This document shows positions 1 through 9,235 of a DNA stretch of 64,000 bases, piece by piece (the stretch's first letter is position 1; each line of letters starts with the position of its first letter). Under the pieces are notes generated by a model. It was not told the DNA's origin. It saw nothing but the letters and a program-made list of their open reading frames with translations, and ran no database searches. The stretch spans positions 27,930-91,929 of the forward strand of contig MU832009.1 of assembly GCA_029204225.1 (NCBI GenBank), read 5' to 3'. Source of the stretch: Diphasiastrum complanatum (Eukaryota > Streptophyta > Lycopodiopsida > Lycopodiales > Lycopodiaceae). The position numbers were made by a program, and so were the translations under genes.

Positions 1-71
1 CAAAAAGGCCTATAGAGTCTTTGTACTCTCTACTTCTCAAGATATTGAAAGTAGAGATGTTGTCTTTCATG
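1..71 (+). pseudogene. Ty1/Copia polyprotein fragment (integrase C-terminal side), left part
   Basis: Reading from base 2 gives a Copia-like stretch (KKAYRVF..., then ...SRDVVF) typical of the region just after the integrase core, where 'Y+v' and 'rDV.F' are conserved. The frame stops at base 71 because another retroelement is inserted. Skipping 72-4634 and one copy of the 5-bp duplication continues the same frame into 4635 onward (VF-H-EDQ), so this is the left half of one split fragment. The element is truncated by the window edge. Confidence 0.85.
67..71. repeat. Target-site duplication TCATG (left)
   Basis: TCATG immediately left of the element is repeated at 4635-4639 immediately right of it. 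The split Copia reading frame closes exactly when one copy is removed. Confidence 0.93.
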
Positions 72-772
72 TGTGAAAGTACTGTACTTTAGGACCATAA
101 ATGGATCTACAAAAGATCCACAAGAGTGATTGGATGCTTGCTTAACAATCTATCAAAAAACTAGACACAAAAAAGTTGATCTAGATTGGCAATTTGACAA
201 ACAACAAGCATTAACAATCAAAAGCATTGATAAACATTGAAATCCGAGCCCACACGTGTGTACTACAGGCTGTAGTACGGCCTTCAACCTGAGAAACAAG
301 TAAAAATTGATTTGGTTTCATTTGGATCACAAAAACTCAATGTACATAGTGAACTAGCTTGAGATTGCCAATGAGCTCCAAAAAAATTTTATCTTCTCAC
401 TATGGAGAGAGGGAATACATAGCAAATTCGACTTCCTTCTTGAAGTTAGGTGGATTTACAGCATGTAATAAGGAATTTAACTCACTCTCCTTGACCTAAA
501 ATGAAACCCTAGTCTATTTCCTAGAGTTATGCTTGGTAGGTAGCTAGTTGGTCAAATTTTCACCTTAAACTTAGGTGTAGGTCCTATAAAGTAGGGATGA
601 CCACCAAATAGACATGACCAACTCTCTTGACTTGACCTAACCTACATTAGGATGGGTTTCCCATGTGGCATCATGGCCTCACATGTGTGGGACCCACTTG
701 TGTACACAATTTACACTATTCTACATGGTTTTTGATCAAGCTAGATTTGCCAATTTTTGGCAATTCTTCACA
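72..772 (-). repeat. 3' LTR of Copia copy 1
   Basis: 701 bp, TG...CA ends with inverted TGTGAA/TTCACA termini. It is a direct repeat of 3934-4634. On the - strand this is the downstream LTR; the purine-rich tract at 773-786 precedes it in that orientation. Confidence 0.93.
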
Positions 773-786
773 CTCCTCAAATTTAG
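773..786 (-). promoter_or_regulatory. Polypurine tract of Copia copy 1
   Basis: On the - strand the bases just before the 3' LTR read AAATTTGAGGAG, the usual place and composition of the plus-strand primer. The sister copy has the same tract with one extra GAG (20725-20737). Confidence 0.75.
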
Positions 787-973
787 CTTGATCTATTTAC
801 AACTCTCTTGATAGATGAATGAGAGCTTTTAGAAGTGTCTAAAAAATCCAGCTACAAACAAGGAACTTTTGAGACTCCAATAGAGAATGATGTCCATGAA
901 GGATCTTTCACCACCTCTTAGAGGATCCCTTACAAGATGTTCTATAAATGTGTCATGTAGCACACTCCAAAAA

Positions 974-3129
974 CTATACATCATGCCAAGACATGGATTC
1001 CAAGGCATTTTGTGCACTTGAAGATACATCAATTAAAATATTAAGTGCATAAATAATGTTGCCAAAGACAACTTGCCTTGCTTGATCCATATAATTGAGC
1101 CTTGATGGCTCCATCTTGATACTCAAGATTCTTCTTGGAGTCCTCGGGTCTTGAGCTTGATCCTCCACTTGACTTGACTCCAAAACATCAATGAATTGAA
1201 TAAGGTGTTGATCCAAAGGTGCTTCTTCAAGTTTACAAATCTTCCACTCTTGAAAGATCAATTTTCCACCATTGACAAATTCTTTGGTCGAAAATAAGTA
1301 GATTCTACAATCTCTACTTGAAGAGCAAAACACTACCATTATTCCTATCATTGAAATAGGATAATCTTTGGTCCTTACATTGGAATGATCATGCACAAAG
1401 CATGTGAACACAAAGATTTCCAAAGCAAATGATGTTTCATCTTTTATGACTCTATTCAAACTATTACAAAAATAGTTATCCAATGAAATCGCTTTATCAA
1501 CAACAAATGTAGATTTCAAAACAGCCCATTTCATTGTCTTGTCATACAAAGTAATAAACACCATGAATCTTAAAGGTAAGAAACAAGTCACCTCATGTCT
1601 ACTACTACTTTCCAAAAAATATTCAAAGATAGTAGACTCTCCAATGCTCACCACCCTTGCAAGATGCACACTTGAATGGACAATTTGCATGCAATTCGAT
1701 GACTTGGCCTTTGTCATTGAGGACTCCCTTGGAACTCTCATGCTTTGAGGCTGATCCTCAAGATCTTCCTCCTTTTGATGCTCCTCCTCAATGCAAGCAA
1801 GATCACACTTTGCCAAGATCTCCTCTTGAGTGATCTCCTCCTTTGCCAAGCTCATTCTCTCAAAAGCAACACTAGCTTCCAACTTAAACAATCTTCCATG
1901 CTTAAATCCCTTTGCAATGCAAACATCATTCTTCAAGATGAAACAAACACCATGCTTAAAGTGGACATCCAAACCACTTTCTAAGAGTAAACCAACACTA
2001 AGCATATTCTTGGTGATTGATGGTACATAAAGGACATTTTCTAGATCCATGCATTTTGAGGATTCTAGACACAAAGAGATGGTGCCAACACCATCTATCC
2101 TACACTCTTCATCATTTGCAGTAAAGACAAACTTTTTAGCATCATTGAATGAGTGTAAGGTTGAGAAAAATTCCTTTTCACAAGATATGTGGGAGCTAGC
2201 CCCACTGTCAATCCACCAATTGTCTCTTGAATTGCTATTGCTTGTTGGTGAGGATGTAGATGCCATCAAGAATACATCTACTTCATCCTCCTCCTCCTCC
2301 TTTGCAAGGTTTCCTTGTTTGTCCTCCTCCACTTGTGCTCTTAGCCTCTTGTAGCATTTAGATGCATAATGCCCCTTCTTTCCACAAAAGAAGCATTTTT
2401 GCTTTGACTTGTCCTTTGAGCTTGATGCATCATCCTCTTCTTTGGCCTCCTTTGGATGCTTCTTCTTTCCATTGGTCTTCTTTTTGCCCTTGAATGAGAA
2501 ATTGGTTTTCTCATCACCATCCTGCAAAGACAAGGAACTCATCCTACATTTTGCATGGAGCATCCTACACTCTTCAGCCACTAATACACTGTGAAGTTTT
2601 TCTATAGTTGGCAAAGCGTCTTGGATGGCAAAACTTTGGACCAAATTTGCAAAGTCATCTCCTAGACCATTAAGGACAATTTGTACAAGATCTCCATCAT
2701 GAATCTTCTCTCCAATGGAAGCCAATTCCCTATTTAGGACTTGATTCTGAGTACATAATCCTGTGCACTCTCCTCACTTCTCCTCATGCTTTGCAAAATT
2801 TGATTTCTAAGCATAAGAACTCTAGAAGTGTTGCTAGACTCATAGATTGATTTTAAAGACTCCCAAGCCTCTTTAGCATTAGTACAAGCTGATACTTCTC
2901 TCAACAAATCATTGCTCACATTCATCTTCACACAATGAAGTGCAAGCCTAGATCTCTTCTTGTATCTAGCTAACTCCTGTGCACCTAGAGGTTCATCTTC
3001 ATCTTCAATCAAGAACTCATAAAGGTCTTGGAGCACTAAGAGTGACTCCATTCTAACCTTCCAAATAGCATAATTTGTAGAATTCAACCTCTCACTAGCT
3101 TCTAGAAGGTATGCTCCAGCAGATGCCAT
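974..3129 (-). pseudogene. gag-protease polyprotein of Copia copy 1, one frameshift
   Basis: The - strand reading starts MASAGAYLLEASERLNSTNYAIW, the N-terminal start of plant Copia Gag (DUF4219/UBN2 region). It continues through the UBN2 core, a CCHC zinc knuckle (CFFCGKKGHYASKC, about 2350-2400) and an aspartic protease active site (WWIDSGASSH, about 2195-2225). A one-base deletion near 2737 shifts the frame; in the sister copy this joint is in frame (RIKSVNREL). After the protease the protein continues about 300 residues through a diverged stretch to an integrase-RT linker (PSRLNYMDQARQVVFGN) without any integrase core or RT. It probably made capsid and protease while borrowing RT and integrase in trans; that is inference. 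Confidence 0.85.
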
Positions 3130-3917
3130 CTTACTAGCGACTTCTACAAACAAGAAATAAATTTGATTGACTTGAAACTCACAAAGGTCTCACACTTGTA
3201 GTGTTTCACTCAAATTTGATTTCTAATCCAACAAATGGACTTATAATCACAGTTCTATCACTCCCTCACAAAGCTGGAATGAACATAAGATGAAGTGAAA
3301 ACTACTTTCAAACAAATCTTGCCAAGAAATGGATTTGATTGTCTCTAGAAACTCACTAAGGTCTCTCTCTTGTATTTTTTCACTCAAATTAATTTTCTAA
3401 TCCAAAAAATGGACTTATAATCTCAGTTCTAGCACTCCCTCACAAAGTTGGAATGAAGATAAGATGATGTGAAATCTACTTACAATCAAATCTTGCCAAA
3501 TTTGGCTATTTTTGGACAAAAAAATGACTTAATCTCTTTCTTCCTTCTTGGTGTACTTTCAAGACCTGTTTTTACCTTAATAGGACTTTATCTCAGCCTA
3601 GATTAATTAGATTCCATGAAACAAATTCAAATCTAATCAATGGCAAATGATCTTGGTAGATTATCCTAGGATCTCCACCAAAAATTACACCAATAGCTCA
3701 CAAATTGAATTTTTTTGGATCAAATGAATACCATGCATTAAATGCAGGTTCAGAGGTGCCCACACATGTGGATAGTACGGATTTGGACCCCTACCAAGTT
3801 TGGGATCAAATCTCCTCACCAAAATCAAGATTCTAGCTTGCCCTCTCAATACTAGTTTTTAGCACCAAAACTTGCTAAAAATGGATTTGCATTAGATCAA
3901 TAACTTATGCTCTTGTA

Positions 3918-3933
3918 CTTGGATCTGATACCA
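3918..3933 (-). promoter_or_regulatory. Primer-binding site (initiator Met tRNA type)
   Basis: On the - strand, directly after the 5' LTR, the sequence reads TGGTATCAGATCC. This matches the usual plant Copia primer site TGGTATCAGAGC complementary to the initiator methionine tRNA 3' end, with small changes at its distal end. Confidence 0.85.
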
Positions 3934-4634
3934 TGTGAAAGTACTGTACTTTAGGACCATAAATGGATCTACAAAAGATCCACAAGAGTGATTGGATGCT
4001 TGCTTAACAATCTATCAAAAAACTAGACACAAAAAAGTTGATCTAGATTGGCAATTTGACAAACAACAAGCATTAACAATCAAAAGCATTGATAAAAATT
4101 GAAATCCGAGACCACACGTGTGTACTACAGGCTGTAGTACGGCCTTAAACCTGAGAAACAAGTAGAAATTTATTTGGTTTCATTTGGATCACAAAAACTC
4201 AATGGACATAGTGAACTAGCTTGAGATTGCCAATGAGCTCCAAAAAATTTTTATCTTCTCACTGTCGAGAGAGGGAATACATAGCAAATTCGACTTCCTT
4301 CTTGAAGTTAGGTGGATTTCTAGCATGTAATAAGGAAGTTAACTCACTCTCCTTGACCTAAAATGAAACCCTAGTCTATTTCCTAGAGTTATGCTTGGTA
4401 GGTAGCTAGTTGGTCAAATTTTCACCTTAAACTTAGGTGTGGGTCCTATAAAGTAGGGATGACCACCAAATAGACATGACCAACTCTCTTGACTTGACCT
4501 AACCTACATTAGGATGGGTTTCCCATGTGGCATCATGGCCTCACATGTGTGGGACCCACTTGTGTACACAATTTACACTATTCTACATGGTTTTTGATCA
4601 AGCTAGATTTGCCAATTTTTGGCAATTCTTCACA
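3934..4634 (-). repeat. 5' LTR of Copia copy 1
   Basis: 701-bp direct repeat of 72-772, same TG...CA ends. Followed on the right by the target duplication TCATG (4635-4639). Confidence 0.93.
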
Positions 4635-5310
4635 TCATGAAGATCAACATTCATCTTTTAAAGAGGCCAAGATCAAGAAGTCTATGGATGCATCACCTAT
4701 TATTGATTTTGAAGACAAATATGATGTGATGGGGTCGAAAATTGAAGAATACTCTCCTCGGATTTTCTCACCAAGAAGATCCATGAGAGATAGATCCGAG
4801 CTTAAGAGGCTCTCATATGTTGACAAACGCAAACAAGTGGATCTTGATTCCATCAATTATGTTTTTTATGTCTCTCATGAAGAGCCAAAGAATGTACAAG
4901 AGGCACTCAATACCAAGGAGTGGTATGACGCCATGAAGCAAGAGTATGATGCATTGATCACCAACAATACTTGGGAGCTTGTGAATCCTCCATCCAACAA
5001 GCATGTGATTGGTTGCAAGTGGGTATTTCGGATCAAGTACAATCATGATGGCACCATCAACATGTATAAAGCAAGAGTATGTGCCAAAGGATTTGCTCAA
5101 ATCCATGGCCTTGATTATGAGGAGACCTTTGCACCCGTTGCAAAGATGGTGACAATAAGAATTCTTATTTCTCTTGCTTGTTTCTTTAAGTGGAAGGTGT
5201 TCCAATTAGATATATCCAATGCTTTTCTAAATGGTTGTCTTGAGGAGGAGATCTATATGGAACAACCTCAAGGATTTATCAAGGATGAGTTCAAAGTGTG
5301 CTTGCTCTTC
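4635..5310 (+). pseudogene. Ty1/Copia fragment: integrase-RT linker and N-terminal RT, right part
   Basis: This continues the frame of 1-71 after the nested element. It reads through an acidic linker (RSMRDRSELKRLSYVDKRKQV) into the start of Copia RT: WYDAMKQEYDALITNNTWELV, then IGCKWVFRIKYN, KARVCAKGFAQ, DYEETFAPVAKMVTIR, and the first RT aspartate motif FQLDISNAFLNG. It breaks off just after FKVCLL, before the usual LYGLKQ motif. No YVDD motif is present. The boundary with unrelated sequence is near 5305-5315. An apparent open frame starting at 4525 is read-through from the LTR. Confidence 0.88.
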
Positions 5311-5316
5311 AAAAGG

Positions 5317-5450
5317 ACACGTGTCATAATTTGGTCCATACATGTGTCATGCAATGATTTGGCCATCGTTTTCCACATGTGCGACTATTTTGATCGCAGG
5401 TTTCCAAAACATGTGTACGGTTCAAATCCTTTGAATTAGAGTATATATAA
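5317..5450 (+). promoter_or_regulatory. Putative promoter: four CANNTG palindromes and a TATA box
   Basis: ACACGTGT (5317-5324), ACATGTGT (5340-5347), CACATGTG (5374-5381) and ACATGTGT (5409-5416) stand upstream of TATATATAA (5442-5450). ACACGTGT contains the G-box core; the rest contain CATGTG, a bHLH/MYC-type site. The start codon of the decayed gene is about 230 bp downstream of the TATA box. Function is inferred only from spacing and motif clustering. Confidence 0.4.
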
Positions 5451-5678
5451 GAGCATCATATTTGGAATTCAGTTTCGCATATTGAGTCCAGCAAATTGAC
5501 CTGCTCCAAAATCAAAGCACACTATATCGCTACCACGTGCCCAACAAACATCCCTACAGTACCACTGCTCTCCTGGCGCGTAGTTTTGGTATCCGAAATT
5601 CTGTAGTCTATATATCGCCATCACACGCCGTGGACTATACCCTTTAGGTCCCCTTGCTAATCGACGTCTCATATCGAT

Positions 5679-6874
5679 ATGGCTTCCTCGTCTACTAGTT
5701 CAATCTATGAATGGGCACTTAGTTCTTTCCTTGTTGATGTTGGGGTTAGCGACAGACATTGTCATTTTTTGTCCTATTTCGATTTTCAGTTTGACATAGA
5801 GAGATTTGTCACTGAGCACAGGGAAGTTTTTTCCAAAATGTACAAGGATTTTTATGACTGCTTGCAATAGGATACCCTTCTGATGGATGGCCTAAGATTT
5901 GTGCATTTCACAGATTTGATTCATGCTCAGCCTAGTGCCAAGCAAAGGCATGATCGTAAGTTTACCAAACTTATCGATCTGTTTAAATGTGTCATATTCT
6001 GTGAGGAACACAATCGTGTATGTCACTTCGTTCAGGAGGTATGGCCTTTGTGTTTTTCATATCTGCTCTTATCTCTGATGAGGCACAATCTTCTAGGTCT
6101 TGCATGATTGGTTTGCCTGCCCCTACCACTTTTGTAGCTTCGGAGGTTTCTACTAATGATGAGGTTTTAGAAGATGTAGAGGAGGTCAGACAAGCACAGC
6201 AGTATGATCCTGCCAAGGCCTGTTCTTTGTCTATCTCTCCCTTATCTACCGTAAGCAAGATTGACCAGAGCAGAACCCTGATGGACATCCATATGTACCA
6301 TATGGACAATATTCCATTCTTTTCCATTAGTGATATCAGAGACGTAATAGATCTCAGAGAAGATGAGATATTATCTCTTATGTCAAGAATGATTTCTGAA
6401 TTTAGTGATTTTATTGACTTTGATGATGACGACCTCATATATGGCATCAACTATGAGGACCAAGAAGAATGAGCAAGTGGCACAGATGCCCTTCAAAGGA
6501 TGCTATCTGAGAGCATGGCATATGAGGCTAATATGCCAAGTGACGAGGAGTTTTTGGCTTTTTAGAAAAAGTATCCGCCAGCTCCTATTCCAGCTGACCA
6601 ACAATCGACCATTATTGTTGGTCACAATTTAGAAGCTACTGGTGTGATCCAGGCTGACGAGGAGGATTCGGTAAGTAAATTATTTCACAAAAAATCATTT
6701 ACTATTTAACGTATAACTGATGATTGATTTGCTAGTTTGACTAACACTTGATTATGTGTTGTAGGAAATCGTTGAAGTTGATGCCTTTGCTAGCAAGCAT
6801 GGAGGATTGAGAGAGAGACAAGGCGTGAGACAGAAGGATGTCTCATTGGCAATATTTGAAATCTTTTGTAAATA
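5679..6874 (+). pseudogene. Decayed gene of unknown family, at least one good intron
   Basis: An open frame starts MASSSTSSIYEWALSSFLVDVGVSDRHC at 5679 and runs to 6107 with a single TAG at 5868-5870. Past about 6040 the sensible frame shifts and gives an acidic tail (EVSTNDEVLEDVEEV ... DFIDFDDDDLIYGINYEDQEE) to a TGA at 6470, then continues in the same frame to about 6669 with one more stop. A convincing intron follows: GTAAGT at 6670 and TGTTGTAG ending at 6764, joining ...QADEEDS to EIVEVDAFASKHGGLRERQ..., stop at about 6872-6874. I do not recognise the protein. The stops and shift say pseudogene; alternatively some breaks hide a short intron around 6039-6096. Confidence 0.5.
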
Positions 6875-6952
6875 ACAAAATTTGTATTCTTCATGATAGG
6901 TTTTTTGTAAATGCGAGAACCTTAATCATGGCCATTAAGGCCCTATCTTTTT

Positions 6953-7270
6953 TTGCCCAAGGGCATAAATATCCAAAACAATACATATAAAATTATTTTT
7001 GTCAAAAGAGATGTTGCTCTTAAAGTGTTCAATTATGTGCTAGAAAATGTTCCTATGAGATCATCTGCCCTAGCAATTCTATCAGGATATATAGATCTGA
7101 ACAAAAGGAGATCCACCGATTTTTGGATCCGTATGATAGGAAAAAGTTCCTTCATGACCACACAGCAAAAATTGTCCTTAGAGACAATGCAAAAAAATGA
7201 TTGTACTCTTTTCCATTTAATGTATGTGAAATTTGAGAATTTTTTATCACACGCGTTTGATCTTTATTGA
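6953..7270 (+). CDS. Hypothetical 105-aa open frame, unrecognised
   Basis: Open frame MPKGINIQNNTYKIIF... ending ...FLSHAFDLY. It lies between the decayed gene and the 3' end of the first DDE-like copy, which is convergent. No domain is recognised and no splice or promoter signal supports it. It may be chance or part of the same unknown element. Confidence 0.2.
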   Translation: MPKGINIQNNTYKIIFVKRDVALKVFNYVLENVPMRSSALAILSGYIDLNKRRSTDFWIRMIGKSSFMTTQQKLSLETMQKNDCTLFHLMYVKFENFLSHAFDLY

Positions 7271-7287
7271 ATGCCATCAATTTTGGC

Positions 7288-8960
7288 TTATAAATTTACA
7301 TGCTTTTTTGAATCTTTGATATTTAGTTGATCTTCTTGAGCCCGTCTATAAAACCAGTGGAATAGTTGAATGATATAACTATTTTTTGAGGATGTTCCAC
7401 CATGTTGTGTATTTTGATGAAATGTTGCTCTTGCCTGCCAATGTGATTTCTCCATTCCTTCTGAGGACCATATACTCAAATTGCCATACTTTTTTGCAAA
7501 AAATGATGCATGACGCCTTAGTATGTGCTGCAATATCAAATATTTATGCATTTGTTAGAAAAATATGCCTCATTTTAGAATCTATCAAGCAAGTTATACT
7601 AAAATTATAAAACTGTAAGACATTGTTCAAATGTATCCTACCATGTAGTGGGTTATGTGATCTGAGCCCCAAGCCACCCGAACTGCATCTACAAACTCTA
7701 TTGCTGTTTTCTCCAATAGGAGTGCATTTGCATATGAAATTGTGTCTTTTCTAAGCACTTCAACCATATTATCGAGCTTTTTCCAAACTTCAACCTTCTT
7801 TGCCCTTGTTGTTCTTTTATCTTCAAAGTCTTATGTTGCAGAAATAATATCTTTCCAAACCGAGTATTGGATCTTAGACGACTCTTTAGAATGATTTGAT
7901 AAAAATCGACGAGCTTTGACTCCTCCTATGCTAGGTTTACTGGGTACGTTTCATGTTTTTCCCGAAAGCTTTTCATCTTTTTGTATTTTAATATGTCCTT
8001 TATGAAGGCCCGCTTTTGACAACACTTCCTCTAATCGAGCTATTGCTTGTTTTGATGCTGACTCTGGCCTAGTATTCCATGCAAACAAAATATGAACGAT
8101 ATATATTAATTTCTCTATGATCCTCACCTCTCCATGAAGTGTGCAAATATTAACATTCTGTAAAGAAATTGGTAGTACTGGTTTCCAGTTGGGATCTTCA
8201 ATATCTCTTGAAACTCTTGTGCTCCTTGAAATGTCATTTGATGATTTCATACAATATAGACATGGATGTTTTGAATTTGCCCCATGAGATACATTGAACA
8301 TACATTTCAATGATTTTAAGTCTGCAGCTAAATGCCATTCCACAAAAATTCACTTCTATCAAGAACACTAAGTACTTTGCCATTCATATGATCCTTTATG
8401 ATATCTGGATAACTTGTTCTGCTAAAAATCCAAGAAAGAACATCGTGATCCTCTTTGATAACCTATCCAACATATGAAATCACAAGTTTTTATATATTCA
8501 AAACAATTACCAAAAGAAATTGCACATGAATAACAACCTTTTTTTACCTGAAAACATGCTAGCCACCATATGTTGTTTTCTGATTGCACACTGAAGTTGA
8601 GATCCCTTGAGTTTGTTGCATTGTTTAGTGCTCCATTCATGAGAGTAATACTTACTCTTTCCAACTTTTGTCCTTTTATAACTTCCGATTCATCTAGCTT
8701 GACCACCAAAATAAGTTTGCTCATCAATGCTGATCTGCAAATGATTATGAAAATCAACAAACCCAAATAGGCTACATAATAAATGTCATGCTACTTCACA
8801 AAATGAAAATAAAATGATTCAAATCAAATCCTTACTTGAATGCTTGAATCCTTTTTCTCCGTTGGCCTCCATTTAGCGAAAGCTCATCAATGTCCTTCAG
8901 AATTCTTTTTCACTTGTTTCTTTTTAATTTCTTATCTAGTATGTGAGTTTCTTCTTTTAA
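7288..8960 (-). pseudogene. DDE-transposase-like intron-containing gene, copy B (damaged)
   Basis: Read on the - strand, four exon-like blocks are bounded by GT-AG sites: ~8960-8836 (ends ...GGQRRKRIQAF), 8734-8548 (SALMSKLILVVKLDESE ... WWLACFQ), 8462-7642 (VIKEDHDVLSWIFSRTSYPDIIK ... DHITHYM) and 7527-7288 (HILRRHASFFAKKYGNLSIW ...). Possible acidic catalytic positions are D in KLDESE, D in WHLAADLK and E in SSEGMEKSHW; SHGANSKHPCLYC carries a C-x2-C pair. The order (DE.../ GDLK-HPC-C / LH-R / S-G-E) recalls uncharacterised transposase-like proteins of eukaryotes; this link is by eye. The second exon is 486 bp shorter than in copy C, an in-frame loss of 162 codons. A frameshift near 8345 and stops in the first exon and near 7950 make it a pseudogene. 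Confidence 0.55.
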
Positions 8961-9235
8961 CTAGATTTTAGGTTATGCACCCGAGAATACTATTCTCTGA
9001 TCTGCTCATTTTGCTTTGTATGCAACTTACATAGAATTATGTCAAGAAAAAGAAAATGCATATCTTTTGGATCCATTTGCAAGAAGAAAATCTTTCCACG
9101 ACAACAAAATGCAACTGGTACTAGAAAAAGAGAAATAAGATGGCAAGGAGATATAGATATATTCAATCAGTTGGAGATGTATTTTTTTTTCCAAAATAAA
9201 TTACAAATATATAGTACAATGTTGTGTCTGTCAAT

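Larger units (their letters stand above)
72..4634 (-). mobile_element. Complete non-autonomous gag-protease Ty1/Copia LTR element (copy 1)
   Basis: Two 701-bp direct repeats (72-772 and 3934-4634) begin TGTGAA and end TTCACA, and a 5-bp target duplication TCATG lies at 67-71 and 4635-4639. Read on the - strand, a primer-binding site TGGTATCAGATCC abuts the right LTR and a purine tract abuts the left LTR. The interior carries gag and protease, but the integrase core, reverse transcriptase and RNase H are missing. Short remnants of the integrase-RT linker (around 1050-1150) and of the RT-RNase H joint (around 880-960) remain, so it is a deletion derivative. The LTRs differ at only about a dozen positions by eye, so insertion is fairly recent. 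A sister copy with the same deletion lies at 16902-21438. Confidence 0.93.

Noticed and set aside
4525-4634. Start codon of a 304-aa gene within the LTR
   Set aside because: The first 37 codons are LTR sequence read through; the true coding fragment begins after the target duplication.
5469-5672. - strand 67-aa ORF containing CRDVCWARGSD
   Set aside because: Lies in the leader of the + strand decayed gene, between its TATA box and start; no independent support.
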